A DNA stretch of 38,058 bases from Ichthyophonus hoferi (lineage: Eukaryota; Opisthokonta; Ichthyosporea; Ichthyophonida; Ichthyophonidae), in NCBI GenBank assembly GCA_002751075.1, contig NAOQ01000112.1, forward strand, positions 117,041 through 155,098, in the 5' to 3' direction. Made by a program: the position numbers and the translations under genes. Position 1 is the stretch's first letter. Every line of letters starts with the position of its first letter. Shown in pieces: positions 35,500 through 38,058 of the stretch. The notes below the pieces were generated by a model that worked only from the letters and a program-made list of their open reading frames with translations, was not told where the DNA came from and searched no databases.

Positions 35500-35800
35500 A
35501 CTGAGCAGGGTAAGTGAAATAGTTTTTACTATCCCAACCCTTAGGCATTTGACCTTATCATAACCTTTTGGTAGACACTCATGATATTTGTGGCTGTACA
35601 CCTCCTTCTTAGGACAATAATCTTTAACACCATATCCATAATTTCTACATTTCCAAAAAGCGCGGGAATTACTATGAACATAAGTGACATAACCCTTAAA
35701 CTTCCCAACATAAGGGCATTTGAACTCCTTATGATCTTGTGGTACACATTTGTAGTGCTTTTTTGCTGTACACCTAGTGATTAGGGCAGTATTTTATTCC
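35500..35800 (-). mobile_element. Cysteine-rich, zinc-knuckle-like fossil fragment
   Basis: One minus-strand frame over ~90 codons contains two similar Cys/His clusters: CTAKKHYKCVPQDHKEFKC and, ~40 residues on, CPKKEVYSHKYHECLPKGYD followed by KVKC. Spacing suggests repeated zinc-binding knuckles like those in gag proteins of LTR elements, though the spacing is not classical CCHC. It lies between inverted repeat 3 and the copia-like region, on the opposite strand to the latter. Function inferred. Confidence 0.45.
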
Positions 35801-36009
35801 AATAGTTCCATGAGATCCATACCTTCAGTAAGCATCGGGTTGCCACTTAACAGGGTAAACAACACGATAATTGAATTAAACATGAACAAATTCTTAATTA
35901 CCAATAAACATTAGAGGTTAATTACTGATTAATTAATTTTAGGTTTAACAATAATCGTTTTATAAACTAGCTAGCTAAGTCGCTCGTGCCTAACTAGTTA
36001 AGACTTACA

Positions 36010-36600
36010 ATAATGTGGACCAAGCAACACATTTCAATCAAAAAACTAAGGACTCTTGAGTCCCAGGTATTTTACAGAATTGACAATATTGACATCAAAA
36101 ACAAGTTCTTTACCAAAGAGGGATTTAGTACCCTTCTGGGCTTTGATCTACTACAGCTAGGGTAGATTGTGAAAAACTGGTCAATGCAATGAGTCTCAAA
36201 AAGAAAAAACTTGATTTTCTTAGAACCAGTATTCCTACATGGTAAGGACAAGAAAGTAAGCACAGACCCTTTCACCATCTCCTATGAAAATATTACCCAG
36301 CAGGATTTTGGGAATGCCATCCTTCTTGTAACCCATACATCCCACCCATATGACCATTCCTAGAACTACCCAGCTTTTGACTGGGAGGAAAAGTTACAAC
36401 GACCATCAAGGACATCACATGCCTGCAAAAATACTGCAAAATCTACCAGTCCCTCTTATAAGCAAATTGGTGTACTGCCAGTGGGGAAGCACCATTATTA
36501 ATTCATAAGTGACAACCAATATGACCAGTATCAAGAAGAAGAAACGGACCACTCTGATGAAAACAGTCTAATCCAGAAAACTAGGGAACAAAGTCACCAA
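36010..36600 (+). mobile_element. Upstream part of the copia-like fossil
   Basis: Coding-like plus-strand sequence with blocks such as KKLRTLESQVFYRIDN and NKFFTKEGFSTLLGF, broken in several places. It leads into the reverse-transcriptase region. It may derive from gag or from the integrase-RT linker; the family of this part is uncertain. Confidence 0.35.
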
Positions 36601-36607
36601 TGAGCCA

Positions 36608-37925
36608 TTGGCAACAAGATTAGGGGCTACTTATTTTGTGGCTTCTCACAAGGTGAGCCAACAAGTGAAATTTATTTCAGCTGCTTGTTATCAGGCTACC
36701 ATTCCTTACCAGGACATTTCTGGCATTAGTAACCCAAAAAACTTTAAACAGGCTATTAGGGCCCATGATAAGCTTCAATGGTTCAAAGCCATAGGAATGG
36801 AGTTGGTCAACATCAACCGGTGGGGTGTTTGGACACCAGTTCTATGGTCACCAGCTGGTACCACTATTCTCACATTACTACAGATTTTTTATTACAAGTG
36901 TGATGACTGAGAAACATTAATTGCTTACAAAGCAAGGTTGGTGGCCAAAGAATCACAAGAAACCAAGGATATAGACTATTTTGATTTTTCATTTCCTGCG
37001 TGTTCATTTGTATTAATAGGTTTGCTTCTTACAATGACAGAAACAAAGGAGTACAACTCATCCCAGCTTGACAATAAGTTGGCATATTTGTATAACTATC
37101 TGGAGATACTAGTTTATATGGAACAAACCCCAATGCATGCAGATCCTGAGAAGAAAAGCCACATATATTAGCTTACAAGAGGCCTCTATGGTTGTAAAAT
37201 CTGATGCTGGACAACTTCCTGAGATTGGTGTATTTTTTCACTATTGAATCTGAGTCCAGCATTTACATGTGTCACAACCCTGAACAGGGGTTTATGGCAC
37301 TAATGATCTACTGAATGGCATTATCCTTTGTGCCAAGAAGACAGAAGACTGCCAAAAAAATATCAGGAAGATGTCTGAACGTTTTCCCACCCAATTTACT
37401 AGATTTCTTTCATCCTTACTTAGGTATAGTATTAGAAGAACAAAAACTGGTTACGTTATACTTAGCCAGTCCAGCTACATCTAAGAGCTTATGCAAAACT
37501 ATGGTCAACACGAAGGCCATTCCACACATACTCCCATTTTGAAGAAGCACAAGCAACATGCAAATTCAACACTTCATAATATTCAGTAATAGGTTGTGTA
37601 AATTGGATCACCAAAAACACTAGAGCTAACGTCTTATTTGCAGTACCTACGCTATAAAGATATTTGGAAAAACCAAATATACACCACTATGATATGTTAC
37701 AACATCTCTGGCGGTACTTCTACACATACAGCAAGGATAGCATTATATACCACTCAGGGCCCAATAAAAAGACTGCTTGCTCGGATGCTGACTCTGTCAA
37801 CAAACTTTATGGGGATGGAAAAGCTACTAATGGCTATGCTATATGTCCAAAATATGTTATGACTATCCTGGCTATCACATCCCACACTACGGGCCGTATG
37901 CAGTTTACTATATTATTCCATACAT
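36608..37925 (+). mobile_element. Ty1/copia (Pseudoviridae) fossil: reverse transcriptase and RNase H
   Basis: The order and content are those of the 3' half of a Ty1/copia pol gene. First comes the RT entry region (WFKAIGMELVNINRWGVW, ~36778-36835), then a YKARLVAKES-like block and IDYFDFSFPA (~36920-36990), then VYMEQ-type palm sequence (~37110-37140), and finally RNase H-like blocks (YHSGPNKKTACSDADSV and NGYAICP, ~37745-37850). The element is broken, with roughly half a dozen or more interruptions, and no complete LTR pair is visible in the window, so it looks old and inactive. Confidence 0.85.
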
Positions 37926-38058
37926 AGAATAACCAGAATTCTAATAGCAAGGGCATCAAGGTGGCGATTGGTTAATCATACATCGTTACAATATATACAT
38001 TTATTGGTCAATCCCATGGAATATGAAACACCATACTAAATTGTCACAAAATCCCTAA

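Overview
This is a stretch of an AT-rich, intron-dense nuclear eukaryotic genome. Three protein-coding genes can be modelled exon by exon with frames that close exactly, and they are followed by a gene-poor, repeat-rich tail. The proteins resemble those of animals and their unicellular relatives or early-diverging fungi: an AIP1/WDR1 of canonical length and a plasma-membrane-type Ca2+ pump with an animal-style calmodulin-binding tail. Introns are numerous (2, 17 and 21 in the three genes) and mostly 200-900 bp. One intron looks U12-type (AT-AC), which implies a minor spliceosome. I infer an opisthokont protist or basal fungus; an amoebozoan cannot be excluded. No prokaryotic feature is visible.

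Layout. 118-2810 (+): three-exon ankyrin-repeat protein, 263 residues. 2811-5134: gene-free, with a diverged tandem duplication and one interrupted, unassigned reading frame. 5135-14173 (+): 18-exon AIP1 (597 residues), starting with a 16-nt coding exon behind a CCAAT/TATA-like promoter. 14174-16079: convergent intergenic spacer. 16080-26497 (-): 22-exon P2B-type Ca2+-ATPase (980 residues) with all catalytic motifs. 26498-30789: no recognisable gene; it holds a 100-N assembly gap inside purine-rich low-complexity DNA. 30790-38058: a graveyard of old mobile-element copies, namely three large inverted repeats (31.7-32.1, 32.3-33.8 and 34.6-35.4 kb), a dispersed module present in both orientations, a 71-bp tandem repeat, a cysteine-rich zinc-knuckle-like stretch and a broken Ty1/copia reverse transcriptase-RNase H region.

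Functionally the two large genes are housekeeping. AIP1 works with ADF/cofilin to dismantle actin filaments, and the pump exports Ca2+ from the cytosol under probable calmodulin control. The ankyrin protein has no assignable partner. Nothing indicates that the three genes are co-regulated; AIP1 and the pump converge tail to tail.

Most noteworthy observations: the AT-AC intron in the Ca2+ pump; a roughly threefold excess of the CCAAT/ATTGG pentamer on both strands; microsatellites abutting 5' splice sites; and the cluster of foldback-like structures built from old element fragments. I did not find a clearly new multi-gene system.
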